Assembly (NCBI GenBank): GCA_020881085.1
Contig: JAJIYR010000173.1
Span: 1-6,610, forward strand
Direction of reading: 5' to 3'
DNA length: 6,610 bases
From: Rickettsia endosymbiont of Bryobia graminum
GTDB lineage: Bacteria > Pseudomonadota > Alphaproteobacteria > Rickettsiales > Rickettsiaceae
This document shows positions 1-6,498 of the stretch, piece by piece. A program made the translations under genes and the position numbers. Position 1 is the stretch's first letter. Each line of letters begins with the position of its first letter. The notes under the pieces were generated by a model. That model searched no databases. It was given only the letters and a program-made list of their open reading frames with translations, and had not been told where the DNA came from.

Positions 1-345
1 AGCGTTATCATAGCAGTTTCCTTTAGCGCTCATACTAGGTAATATCTTATACTGGTCTAGTAATTTCAAGTACGGATCAGAACAATACTGAACTCCTCTA
101 TCGGAATGAATTATTAGATCTTTAGGTAATTTGCGTCTAAATATCGCCATTGTTAAGGCATCTGTAACCAATTGAGAATGTAAGCTTTTACTCATTGACC
201 AACCTATAACTATTCTAGAATACAGATCAAGAAAAACACATAGATATAACCAACCTTCTGATGTTGGGATATAGGTAATATCAGTTACCCATTTCTGATT
301 AATATTAGTTGCTGTGAAATCTTGTTGCAATAAATTTGGAGCCAC
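1..345 (-). pseudogene. IS3-family transposase (OrfB) fragment, 5'-truncated, runs off the left edge
   Basis: The minus strand reads 115 codons without a stop, from a GTG at 345-343 to the window edge. The product is the start of the rve/DDE integrase core of an IS3-type transposase. It opens with VAPNLLQQDF, has WVTDITYIPT with the first catalytic Asp (residue 22), then the LDLYSRIVIGWSM block, HSDRGVQY with the second catalytic Asp (residue 82), and ends in MSAKGNCYDNA. The catalytic Glu would lie beyond the window. IS3 OrfB proteins normally carry roughly 100 or more residues, including an HTH_21 region, before this point. Here an in-frame TAA (348-346) directly precedes the GTG, and the upstream DNA is non-coding palindromic sequence. 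The element is therefore a remnant broken at the entrance to the catalytic domain and is very unlikely to make active enzyme. Family assignment is secure; the subgroup is not resolved. Confidence 0.88.
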
Positions 346-348
346 TTA

Positions 349-365
349 ATAACTTTAAAAGTTAT
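349..365. repeat. 17-nt perfect palindrome at the IS3 breakpoint
   Basis: ATAACTTTAAAAGTTAT has two 8-bp arms (349-356 and 358-365) around a single central A. It starts 3 bp after the last base of IS3 homology and 8 bp before the larger inverted repeat at 374-423. It may be part of the transcription-end structure of sca4, a protein-binding site, or chance in AT-rich DNA. The sequence alone cannot decide. Confidence 0.5.
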
Positions 366-373
366 GAGTAAGA

Positions 374-423
374 TATTATAAATTGAAATTAGCAAGAACT
401 ATTTCTAATCTCAATTTATAATA
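374..423 (-). terminator. Near-perfect 19-bp inverted repeat downstream of sca4 (possible terminator)
   Basis: Arms 374-392 and 405-423 are reverse complements with one mismatch (position 387) and enclose a 12-nt loop. The repeat begins 13 bp past the sca4 stop codon, where a transcription-stop hairpin is expected. The stem is very AT-rich and no clean U-run follows in the transcript direction, so it is not a textbook intrinsic terminator. It could also be the remains of a small palindromic element. With the palindrome at 349-365 it accounts for most of the non-coding stretch 346-436. Confidence 0.5.
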
Positions 424-436
424 CAATAAAAGCTTA

Positions 437-2959
437 TTAATATTTAGGCCCCATTCCACCTAACGTATAACCATCTTTTGGTTTTGCCTGACTAGGCTTA
501 GGGGGGGTAAGGTCATGAATTTTACCCTTGATGTATGCTTGTAGAGCAACTCCTCCCACTCTACCAACAAGTTCCGGATTACTTTTAAACTGACCAACTA
601 TTGGTGTTGAAAATCCTTCCTTATCTGTTAATCTTTCTGATGTACGAACGTCAACACTCTTATCATCTTTATCTTTTTTTATATTTCCCTTTTGGATTTG
701 ATCAATCCTTTCGCCTCTCTTATCAGATCTATCTTCAAGTAATTTTTCTAAAAATCTTTTTTTGTCTGCATTTGATAAAACATTCCCCTTCGATAACTCA
801 TCTAACCTTGTATTAATAATATTTTTCTGTTCAACAAAATCCTTTCCATCTAATGTTTCTGAAAATGATTTTACCATCTCAGAAATTTCTTTATCCGATT
901 TCTTGACAGGAACATCAACTGGCGGCGGATTAGTTAACGAATTTCTTAAATTATTAACCTTTATATCAACTCTTTCTTCTACTTCAGGGGACAACTGTTC
1001 TTTTTTCTTTTCCTCTTGCTCCTTTTTAGATTCTTCCGGTTTCACTTCTACCGTTCTCGCAGCACTTTCTATACTTGGATCTGAGCTTGTCTTTTCAATG
1101 TTCTGAGCTAGCTTCTCATCAACTTTATTTAAATTATTAAATGTACTTTCTTGTCCTGGCCTTGCGATTACTAGAATAACCTCTTTTGTTAAAGCAGTTT
1201 TATCTTTTACAGAGCTTTCTGCTATTGCGTTAGAAATATCATATCTCTCTTTTGAATCACCTTTTTCAAAAGCGTTAATGATTAGCTTCCTACCATTGTC
1301 ACTTTTTCCTAATTCTTCAATCATTTTAATTCTATCAAGATCACTGGCATCCCTAAGTAAAGAACCTGCTATATCATTTTTATCATTTTGATCTAATTTT
1401 GATGAGGCTAGAGCTCTCATAACTTCTTTAGCATGTCCATTTTTAGCTATCTCACTTAGATATTTTGTTTTATCACTAATAGATAAATTACTTTCTAATA
1501 GATCCTGCAAAAACTTTTCTTTATCATTAGAGTTTTTAAACTCATCGACAGAATATTGCTTTAGCTTTTGGAATTCTAAGTCCACTTGCTGCTCAATATG
1601 AGATTTTTGTTTCTCTTTAGACTCCTCTTGAGAAATTTTTGGCTCATCTTTAGTATGACCAGTTTTCATCATTATAATATCTTTAGCAAGCTCAGGCGAG
1701 CCAATTAATTTTGATAAACCAATTTCTTCTTCTCTACCTAAAGCACGCATCATTTCTTCATAATTTTCACGAGTTACTGGTAAAGTATAAATTTGCCCCT
1801 GGTGCTCAATATAACCTATAGCATCAGGATCAGCACTACTAAACATTACCGGTTTAGGAGAACTAACCTCAGTTAGTTTTCCACTATCATCATAATGAGC
1901 TGTAAAATATACAGCTTTACTTAAAGCAATATTTTTACCATGTTGGTCTTTTACAGCCATTGATAAATGCATTGGGCCATCTTTACTTTCCAATTCTGTT
2001 GGAAAATCAATTTTCCGATAGTTTTTAAGTTCAATTTCCTTGCCACTGCTATCCCTTACTATAACATTAGGAATTATTTGATGAGTTGATTCAGTTAATC
2101 TGGCTATTTCTGTTTTACCATCAGACCTTGTTATTACTTGAGTTCTACTAGTAGTAATACCTTCTTTCTCTGGCCCAATTCTTGCACCACCATCCCATTT
2201 AACTGGTGAAAAACTGCGTTCAAAATCTTCATGAACCTTTTTATAACCCGCAATTTCCACTCCTTCTAAAGCTTTTTTTAATTGCTGATTCTTTAAAGCT
2301 TCTAGAATCTTTTTTTGATTTTCTTCATCCTTTGCAAATTCAGAATATTTCTTTGCATCTTTTATATCTTCATTAATCCCAGAATCATTTTGCTTTAAAT
2401 AATCAACTATTAATGCCCTCTGTTTTGCTAAAATCTCTCTTCTTATCGCCTCAGTTATTGGATCAAGATTAGTTGCATTAATGCCAGAAGAAGCTGCTAT
2501 ACTAGGATCAATAAAATTTTCTTTAACAACAGATGAAGTACCATGAAATAATGTATCACCAGCTTCTGGTTCATCTTGTTGCTGTGAGTTAGGCTGTTGT
2601 GATTGCTCTTGTTCAGGATTTATTCCAGCTTGCTTTGCTTCTTCCTGAGATTGATTTTCAAATTGAATAATTTTATTCATTACATTTTTTTCTCCATCAA
2701 AAGATGCATCAAAAACACCTTCCTCCCAGCCAAGATCTAGATCTCTAATTTTACTCCACTGCTCCCCACTAAGATTTGCGACTTGTTCTGGTGAAAATTT
2801 AATACCATTATCAATTTGCAATTCATTTTCTGATATATTTAAAATTTTTGCTAGCTCAGAATTTTCAGGACGGAATTCTAACTCATTAATATATTCTGAC
2901 AATTTGCGTGCTAATCTTTCATTTTCAATTTTTTGATCATCTGTCAGATTCTTGCTCAT
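437..2959 (-). CDS. sca4: Sca4-like protein (rickettsial surface cell antigen 4 / 120-kDa heat-stable antigen family), 840 aa
   Basis: In Rickettsia, Sca4 is a secreted effector without an autotransporter domain that binds host vinculin and promotes cell-to-cell spread. The assignment rests on blocks I recognise from Rickettsia Sca4. These are DPITEAIRREI (166-176), LKKALEGVEIAGYKKVH (227-243), YRKIDFPTEL with DGPMHLSMAV (314-336), KAVYFTAHYDDSGKLTEVSSPKP (348-370), AIGYIEHQGQIYTLPVTRENYEEMM (380-404), and C-terminal VNNLRNSL and VDVRTSERL (668-675, 769-777). There is no signal peptide or membrane segment. Residues 115-130 are Q-rich, 460-620 look like short alpha-helical repeats, and 639-656 are a K/E cluster. 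The protein is shorter than the roughly 1000 residues usual in Rickettsia. It has an unfamiliar N-terminus (about 1-160) and an extra C-terminal tail (about 780-840). The start is supported by a purine-rich ribosome binding site just upstream. It lies on the same strand as tlc4, 205 bp downstream of it. Vinculin binding in this ortholog is not shown by the sequence. Confidence 0.85.
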   Translation of the reverse strand: MSKNLTDDQKIENERLARKLSEYINELEFRPENSELAKILNISENELQIDNGIKFSPEQVANLSGEQWSKIRDLDLGWEEGVFDASFDGEKNVMNKIIQFENQSQEEAKQAGINPEQEQSQQPNSQQQDEPEAGDTLFHGTSSVVKENFIDPSIAASSGINATNLDPITEAIRREILAKQRALIVDYLKQNDSGINEDIKDAKKYSEFAKDEENQKKILEALKNQQLKKALEGVEIAGYKKVHEDFERSFSPVKWDGGARIGPEKEGITTSRTQVITRSDGKTEIARLTESTHQIIPNVIVRDSSGKEIELKNYRKIDFPTELESKDGPMHLSMAVKDQHGKNIALSKAVYFTAHYDDSGKLTEVSSPKPVMFSSADPDAIGYIEHQGQIYTLPVTRENYEEMMRALGREEEIGLSKLIGSPELAKDIIMMKTGHTKDEPKISQEESKEKQKSHIEQQVDLEFQKLKQYSVDEFKNSNDKEKFLQDLLESNLSISDKTKYLSEIAKNGHAKEVMRALASSKLDQNDKNDIAGSLLRDASDLDRIKMIEELGKSDNGRKLIINAFEKGDSKERYDISNAIAESSVKDKTALTKEVILVIARPGQESTFNNLNKVDEKLAQNIEKTSSDPSIESAARTVEVKPEESKKEQEEKKKEQLSPEVEERVDIKVNNLRNSLTNPPPVDVPVKKSDKEISEMVKSFSETLDGKDFVEQKNIINTRLDELSKGNVLSNADKKRFLEKLLEDRSDKRGERIDQIQKGNIKKDKDDKSVDVRTSERLTDKEGFSTPIVGQFKSNPELVGRVGGVALQAYIKGKIHDLTPPKPSQAKPKDGYTLGGMGPKY

Positions 2960-2971
2960 CTTTCCTTCTCC
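2960..2971 (-). promoter_or_regulatory. Ribosome binding site of sca4
   Basis: On the minus strand GGAGAAGGAAAG lies directly before the ATG at 2959-2957. It contains GGAG and AAGGA anti-16S-like elements at suitable spacing. This supports the chosen start over later in-frame ATGs and suggests efficient translation. Confidence 0.7.
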
Positions 2972-3021
2972 ATTATTTATTCATTAATATTAATTAACTA
3001 ACATTTCACCTTAAGCACAAT

Positions 3022-3038
3022 AAGTCTATAATAGACTT
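3022..3038. promoter_or_regulatory. 17-nt perfect palindrome upstream of sca4 (candidate operator)
   Basis: AAGTCTATAATAGACTT has 8-bp arms (3022-3029, 3031-3038) around one central base, 62 bp before the sca4 start. The one-base centre fits a dimeric regulator's DNA site better than an RNA hairpin. The rest of the 205-bp gap 2960-3164 is AT-rich with several TATAAT-like hexamers. I could not pair any of them with a convincing -35 box, so the sca4 promoter is not assigned. Confidence 0.4.
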
Positions 3039-3144
3039 CCAAAACTACTTATAAAATTATCAAACTATTTTATATTATATCACAATTATTATACACATAC
3101 CTAATAATATCGTTTACTGACTAATATACCAATTCCAAAAATAC

Positions 3145-3160
3145 TTTGAATATGATCAAA
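3145..3160 (-). terminator. Weak hairpin plus T-run after tlc4
   Basis: Just past the tlc4 stop, the minus strand has T-rich sequence, then TTTGA, a 6-nt loop, TCAAA, and shortly after a run of five T. A 5-bp AT-rich stem is thermodynamically poor. This is only a tentative end for the tlc4 transcript, and read-through into sca4 is possible. Confidence 0.22.
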
Positions 3161-3164
3161 AAAA

Positions 3165-4712
3165 CTATACCAACTTACTATATTCTTTATTTAACTCCTT
3201 AACCGCCCAAATCCATACAAGACAAATTACGCTAAATACACACATTAAATAAACAGATATAGATTGATAAGTGGCCGATGGCATAATGATAAAAATTAAA
3301 GATTGTAATAAGGCGCTAGCAGATTTACCAAGCTTTGTCCCTATTACATCCGCTGCTGCCTTACCTTTAGTTTTAAGGTCAACATCTAGTGGTACATACG
3401 ACATCTCTTTAGTAGAATCAAATAAAGTATATTTGGATGACTTACTTAAAATATTCTGAATAGCACCTATTGAAATTGCAATTAAAGCAGGATCTGTTAA
3501 AATAAAGTTAGTTATTATTAAAGCTGCAATATGATCAAAATTAGTTGTTAAGAAAAATAATAATCCTGTAACAAAAACCATTATTGGGGTAATCATTGCA
3601 GCTGTATACCAACCTAATCTTCTAACTACATTAGAACAAATCAATACCAGGGATACAGTACATATACCTGTATAACTTATATAATTACCAATAAATACTG
3701 CAAATTCAGTTGGAGTTGTATAAATTTTTGAAGCAGCTGATTTCCAGGGACCTTCTACTAAATTGATGGCAATACCGTAACAGACAAGCAATGTTGCTAT
3801 CAACCTAATATATCTAGAAGAAATAATCATCTTTATACTATCTAAAAGTGTTATTGATTGCTTCTTTGCTGAAAAATGCAACTGGGCAAGCTGTTGTTTT
3901 GATAATATCTTATGATTAATAAACCCAAATGTTATTAAAGCAATAGCACCAAAGAGTACGGCACAAGATAAAATAATTTGTACTGAAAGCTCACTTTCAG
4001 TATGGGTTAAACTAAATTTATCAATCAAGTATTTATTAAAATAATTTAATTTCTTTAAAAATTCTCCTGATATGAAAAGACCCGTTTGAGCAAATAAACC
4101 AAATAATGGATAGAATCTTTTTGATTGCTCCACGGAAGTTACATTATTAACAAACTGCCAAAATAACAAAGCAAATATTACATTCGGCCATAATTCCGCT
4201 ACAATATAAAATAATGAAAAACTCCAGTTAGATAGCAGAAGAATGAACCATTTGAAGTTTGGATAGGACAGTACTAAAACATCAGCGTGCTCTTTACTTA
4301 AGTGTAAAGCAGAATGGTTAGGGAAAATTACAAAAGCAAATAATATAAAAAATATTAAAAAAATAGATAATATAAAATAAAATATTGTCTCTCCTCTCAT
4401 TTTATTAACTAATTTTACATATAATATTGCAATCAAAAAGGCTGAAGGCAAAACGCCCCAAAACTTCAAGAAAGCTACAGTTTCTGTACCAATTAATGTA
4501 TTAATAAGACTGTCTTTTAAGGCTCTGATAAGATTCTGTATAAATAAAATACAAAACATCAATAGAGTAATATATAAAAACTTGGGTAATTCTGATCTTT
4601 CTATAGGCCAAATATACTCCATGAATGAAGAAGAATTATTTTTTGTTTTTAAAGAAGATGATTTATTGCTAACTAATTGAGAAGATAATTGATCTGGGGA
4701 AACATCCGCCAT
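3165..4712 (-). CDS. tlc4: Tlc-family nucleotide transporter (ATP/ADP translocase family, Tlc4-like), 515 aa
   Basis: This is an inner-membrane carrier that exchanges or imports host nucleotides in obligate intracellular bacteria and plastids. Length (about 500 aa) and roughly 11-12 hydrophobic segments fit the family. Family blocks are DYIWPIER-like YIWPIER (33-39), LIRALKDSL (61-69), FLKFWGVLPSAF (81-92), AELWPNV (172-178), FWQFVNNVTSVEQSKRFY (184-201), NLVEGPWKSAASKIY (317-331), ILSKSSKYTLFDSTKEMSYV (421-440) and GKAAADVIGTKLGKSASALLQS (450-471). The wording matches Rickettsia Tlc4 as I remember it better than Tlc1, and its position beside sca4 also matches my memory of the Rickettsia order. 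R. prowazekii Tlc4 was reported to carry CTP, UTP and GDP rather than ATP/ADP; substrate here is inferred. The polar 30-residue N-terminus precedes the first conserved block. Met31 is an alternative start but has no ribosome site, and a promoter fits the upstream ATG. It appears intact. Confidence 0.92.
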   Translation of the reverse strand: MADVSPDQLSSQLVSNKSSSLKTKNNSSSFMEYIWPIERSELPKFLYITLLMFCILFIQNLIRALKDSLINTLIGTETVAFLKFWGVLPSAFLIAILYVKLVNKMRGETIFYFILSIFLIFFILFAFVIFPNHSALHLSKEHADVLVLSYPNFKWFILLLSNWSFSLFYIVAELWPNVIFALLFWQFVNNVTSVEQSKRFYPLFGLFAQTGLFISGEFLKKLNYFNKYLIDKFSLTHTESELSVQIILSCAVLFGAIALITFGFINHKILSKQQLAQLHFSAKKQSITLLDSIKMIISSRYIRLIATLLVCYGIAINLVEGPWKSAASKIYTTPTEFAVFIGNYISYTGICTVSLVLICSNVVRRLGWYTAAMITPIMVFVTGLLFFLTTNFDHIAALIITNFILTDPALIAISIGAIQNILSKSSKYTLFDSTKEMSYVPLDVDLKTKGKAAADVIGTKLGKSASALLQSLIFIIMPSATYQSISVYLMCVFSVICLVWIWAVKELNKEYSKLV

Positions 4713-4717
4713 ACGGC

Positions 4718-4742
4718 TCTAACCTAATATTGATTGGTTAGA
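4718..4742 (-). promoter_or_regulatory. Leader hairpin immediately upstream of tlc4 start
   Basis: TCTAACC (4718-4724) and GGTTAGA (4736-4742) form a perfect 7-bp stem with an 11-nt loop. It ends 5 bp before the tlc4 ATG, and its 5' edge is at or near the transcription start predicted from the promoter at 4748-4775. The AGG and GAG of the only Shine-Dalgarno-like stretch fall in or beside the stem, so folding could limit ribosome access or stabilise the 5' end of the message. Function is inferred from position only. Confidence 0.45.
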
Positions 4743-4747
4743 ATCGT

Positions 4748-4775
4748 ATCTTAAAGTTTTTTTGTTCTAGGTCAA
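4748..4775 (-). promoter_or_regulatory. Candidate sigma70-type promoter of tlc4
   Basis: On the minus strand TTGACC (4775-4770) is followed after 16 bp, including an A7 tract, by TAAGAT (4753-4748). The -35 matches consensus in five of six bases and the -10 in four of six. Transcription would start around 4740, giving a leader of about 28 nt that consists mostly of the hairpin described next to it. This suggests tlc4 is transcribed separately from hemC. Confidence 0.5.
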
Positions 4776-4819
4776 TAAAAATAAACCACCCTTATAAAAT
4801 AATTAGATTATATTAAGCT

Positions 4820-4845
4820 AAATCTTTAGTAAATAGTAAAGATTT
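4820..4845 (-). terminator. Hairpin in the hemC-tlc4 gap (possible hemC terminator)
   Basis: AAATCTTTA (4820-4828) and TAAAGATTT (4837-4845) make a 9-bp stem with an 8-nt loop, starting 21 bp after the hemC stop. No U-tract follows on the transcript strand, so intrinsic termination is doubtful. Position between hemC and the tlc4 promoter is the main argument. Confidence 0.35.
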
Positions 4846-4866
4846 TACTCATAGTTTAGAAACGCT

Positions 4867-5763
4867 TCATAAATTTTCAAGCATAAATTTGGCGGCTTTT
4901 ACACCAATATCTTGACAATTAGCAAAACTAGAATTTTCACTATGAAAAATAGTTTTGCTGCCAGCTATATTAGATAACATAAATCTAGTATAAATTTGCT
5001 CTCCTAAATATTCAGAATAAGCTGCTACTGGAGTTCTGCAATCTGCGTCTAAATATTCAAGAAATGCTCTACCAGTTTGTATTAATCGCCAAGTATCAAG
5101 ATGATTAATTTTACTACAAACTTCTTGCATACTCTCATCATTTTTACATATTTCTATAGCTATAACACCTTGACCTACACATGGCAGCATTTGATCTATA
5201 TTAATCAAATGACAATATTCTTTATCAAACAGATCTAATCTTTTTAAACCACTATATGCTAAAATTGTTGCATCTACTTCCCCTTGCAATAACTTACGTA
5301 TTCTAGTATCAACATTTCCTCTAAAAGTAACAATTTCTAAATCAGGTCGTTTTTGCTGAATTAGGATTTTTCGGCGCATAGAAGATGTCCCTACTCTACT
5401 ATGAAGCGGTAACTCTTCTATTAATTTATAATTCTTACAAATAAATACGTCCCTTTCGTCTTCTTTTTCAAGCACTGCTGCTATAGTCAATTCTTCTGGT
5501 ATTTTACAGGGAACGTCTTTTAAGGAATGAACAGCTAAATCAATTTCTCCTTTGATAAGAAAATCTTCTATTTCCTTTAAAAACAAAGCTTTACCACCTA
5601 TATCATATAGGTTCTTATCTTTAATCAAATCACCGGAAGTAATTATTGGTACTACTTGACAATCAATTTCTGGATAATAATTTTTAATTCTGTCAATTAC
5701 TAAATTTGTTTGAATTAAAGCCAAAGGGCTTTTTCTTGTGCCTACTCTTAGTAGTTTTTTCAT
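4867..5763 (-). CDS. hemC: Porphobilinogen deaminase (hydroxymethylbilane synthase), 298 aa
   Basis: This cytosolic enzyme of heme biosynthesis (EC 2.5.1.61) joins four porphobilinogen molecules into hydroxymethylbilane on a covalently bound dipyrromethane cofactor. Family motifs run in order: [13 protein letters not shown] (6-18), [20 protein letters not shown] (56-75), [10 protein letters not shown] with catalytic Asp83 (76-85), ERDVFI (103-108), [11 protein letters not shown] (122-132), [12 protein letters not shown] (147-158), [13 protein letters not shown] (164-176) and [13 protein letters not shown] (192-204). The cofactor-attachment Cys is Cys242 in [11 protein letters not shown], the same number as in E. 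coli. Length is slightly under the usual 305-320 aa, and no key residue is missing. The start is fixed by the N-terminal motif and by an ATGA overlap with the restored frame of the decayed ldcA upstream. No strong ribosome site precedes it, which fits ancestral translational coupling. Its present promoter is unclear because the upstream gene has lost its 5' end. Confidence 0.97.
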   Translation of the reverse strand: MKKLLRVGTRKSPLALIQTNLVIDRIKNYYPEIDCQVVPIITSGDLIKDKNLYDIGGKALFLKEIEDFLIKGEIDLAVHSLKDVPCKIPEELTIAAVLEKEDERDVFICKNYKLIEELPLHSRVGTSSMRRKILIQQKRPDLEIVTFRGNVDTRIRKLLQGEVDATILAYSGLKRLDLFDKEYCHLINIDQMLPCVGQGVIAIEICKNDESMQEVCSKINHLDTWRLIQTGRAFLEYLDADCRTPVAAYSEYLGEQIYTRFMLSNIAGSKTIFHSENSSFANCQDIGVKAAKFMLENL

Positions 5764-6490
5764 GAAACTACTCTAAAAGGATTACTTATATTAAACAAAT
5801 TATTTTCTATTATTGCTTTTTCATTCATTATAATGGGGTAATTTATATCACCATGCCCTATATTATAGTAGCTCGATAAGTTGGAATATAAGGAATATGG
5901 TTTTGACAAAAATATAATATAGTTGCTTCTAAATTATTATCACTTTTAACAAAATCACCAAAAATTATAGCAGCAACATTGTCTAATAACTTAGCATTCT
6001 TCATATGCATCAAATAACGATGAACTTTATACCCTTGTTCTCCTGTATCTTCAATAATTAAAATCTTATCTTTGGTATCTGGATGCAGCTTTGTACCTAT
6101 CATACTCGTTATAATTGTTAAATTTCTGCCAATAGTTTCCCCTGTTATCTTCTTATTAACAACACTAACTATAGGTATAAGTTTTACCTTTAAATCTCTA
6201 CCTGATAATATTTCAAATATACTCCTAATATTTTCTTCTCTACAAGGTAAAGTACTAAGAACTGCACCATGAATAGTTGGTAAATTATAATTTTGATTAA
6301 ACAATAAATGTAGCGAAGTTATATCACTAAACCCTATCAAGATTTTAGTGCCAACTGGCTTAGTATTTAAGCAATCAAAAACAAACTCGTCACAACCATA
6401 CCCACCGCGGAAAGCCCAAATTATTTTAACTTCAGGATCAGTTAAAGCTTTAAGAAATGCTTTATATCTTATAGCAAAATCATAGGAAAT
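5760..6490 (-). pseudogene. ldcA: LD-carboxypeptidase (peptidase family S66, LdcA-like), 5'-truncated and frameshifted
   Basis: Intact LdcA is a cytoplasmic serine peptidase that removes the terminal D-Ala from recycled murein tetrapeptides. The minus strand shows RYKAFLKALTDPEVKIIWAFRGGYG and then KILIGFSDITSLHLL, where the Ser of GFSD is the nucleophile. LIIEDTGEQGYKVHRYL follows, carrying the acidic triad member. This frame stops at TAG 5860-5858 right after IPTYRATII. Switching frame restores GHGDINYPIIMNEKAII from 5858 down to TGA 5762-5760, and GHG holds the catalytic His. A net +1 or -2 shift therefore lies near 5856-5867. At the 5' end the frame is open up to a TGA at 6550-6548 but has no ATG or GTG start, and about 50-60 N-terminal family residues are absent, replaced by transposase sequence. 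A TTG at 6340-6338 sits downstream of the conserved RGGYG block, so it cannot be the true start. A non-functional gene is the best reading; a sequencing error could explain the frameshift but not the missing N-terminus. Confidence 0.85.
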
Positions 6491-6498
6491 AGGTACGC

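Noticed and set aside
601..1106. Plus-strand open frames (601-816 and 762-1106) inside sca4
   Set aside because: They lie antisense to a conserved coding region, with low-complexity Ser/Phe/Leu-rich products typical of reverse-strand shadows and no ribosome site.
2531..2551. LFHGTSS in Sca4 (residues 137-143) resembling the HGT motif of ADP-ribosyltransferases
   Set aside because: No following Tyr and catalytic Glu pattern is visible, and the motif sits in the variable N-terminal linker of Sca4. Chance similarity is more likely.
3061..3115. TATAAT-like hexamers upstream of sca4 as its promoter
   Set aside because: Several exist by composition alone, and none has a credible -35 element at 16-18 bp.
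3271..3459. Plus-strand 62-codon open frame inside tlc4
   Set aside because: It is antisense to the strongly conserved C-terminal Tlc motifs and has no recognisable product or ribosome site.
6072..6272. Plus-strand 66-codon open frame inside ldcA
   Set aside because: It is a hydrophobic shadow of the ldcA coding frame, with no independent support.
6338..6340. TTG as the start of a short intact LD-carboxypeptidase
   Set aside because: Conserved family sequence including IIWAFRGGYG continues in frame upstream of it, so the TTG is an internal Leu codon.
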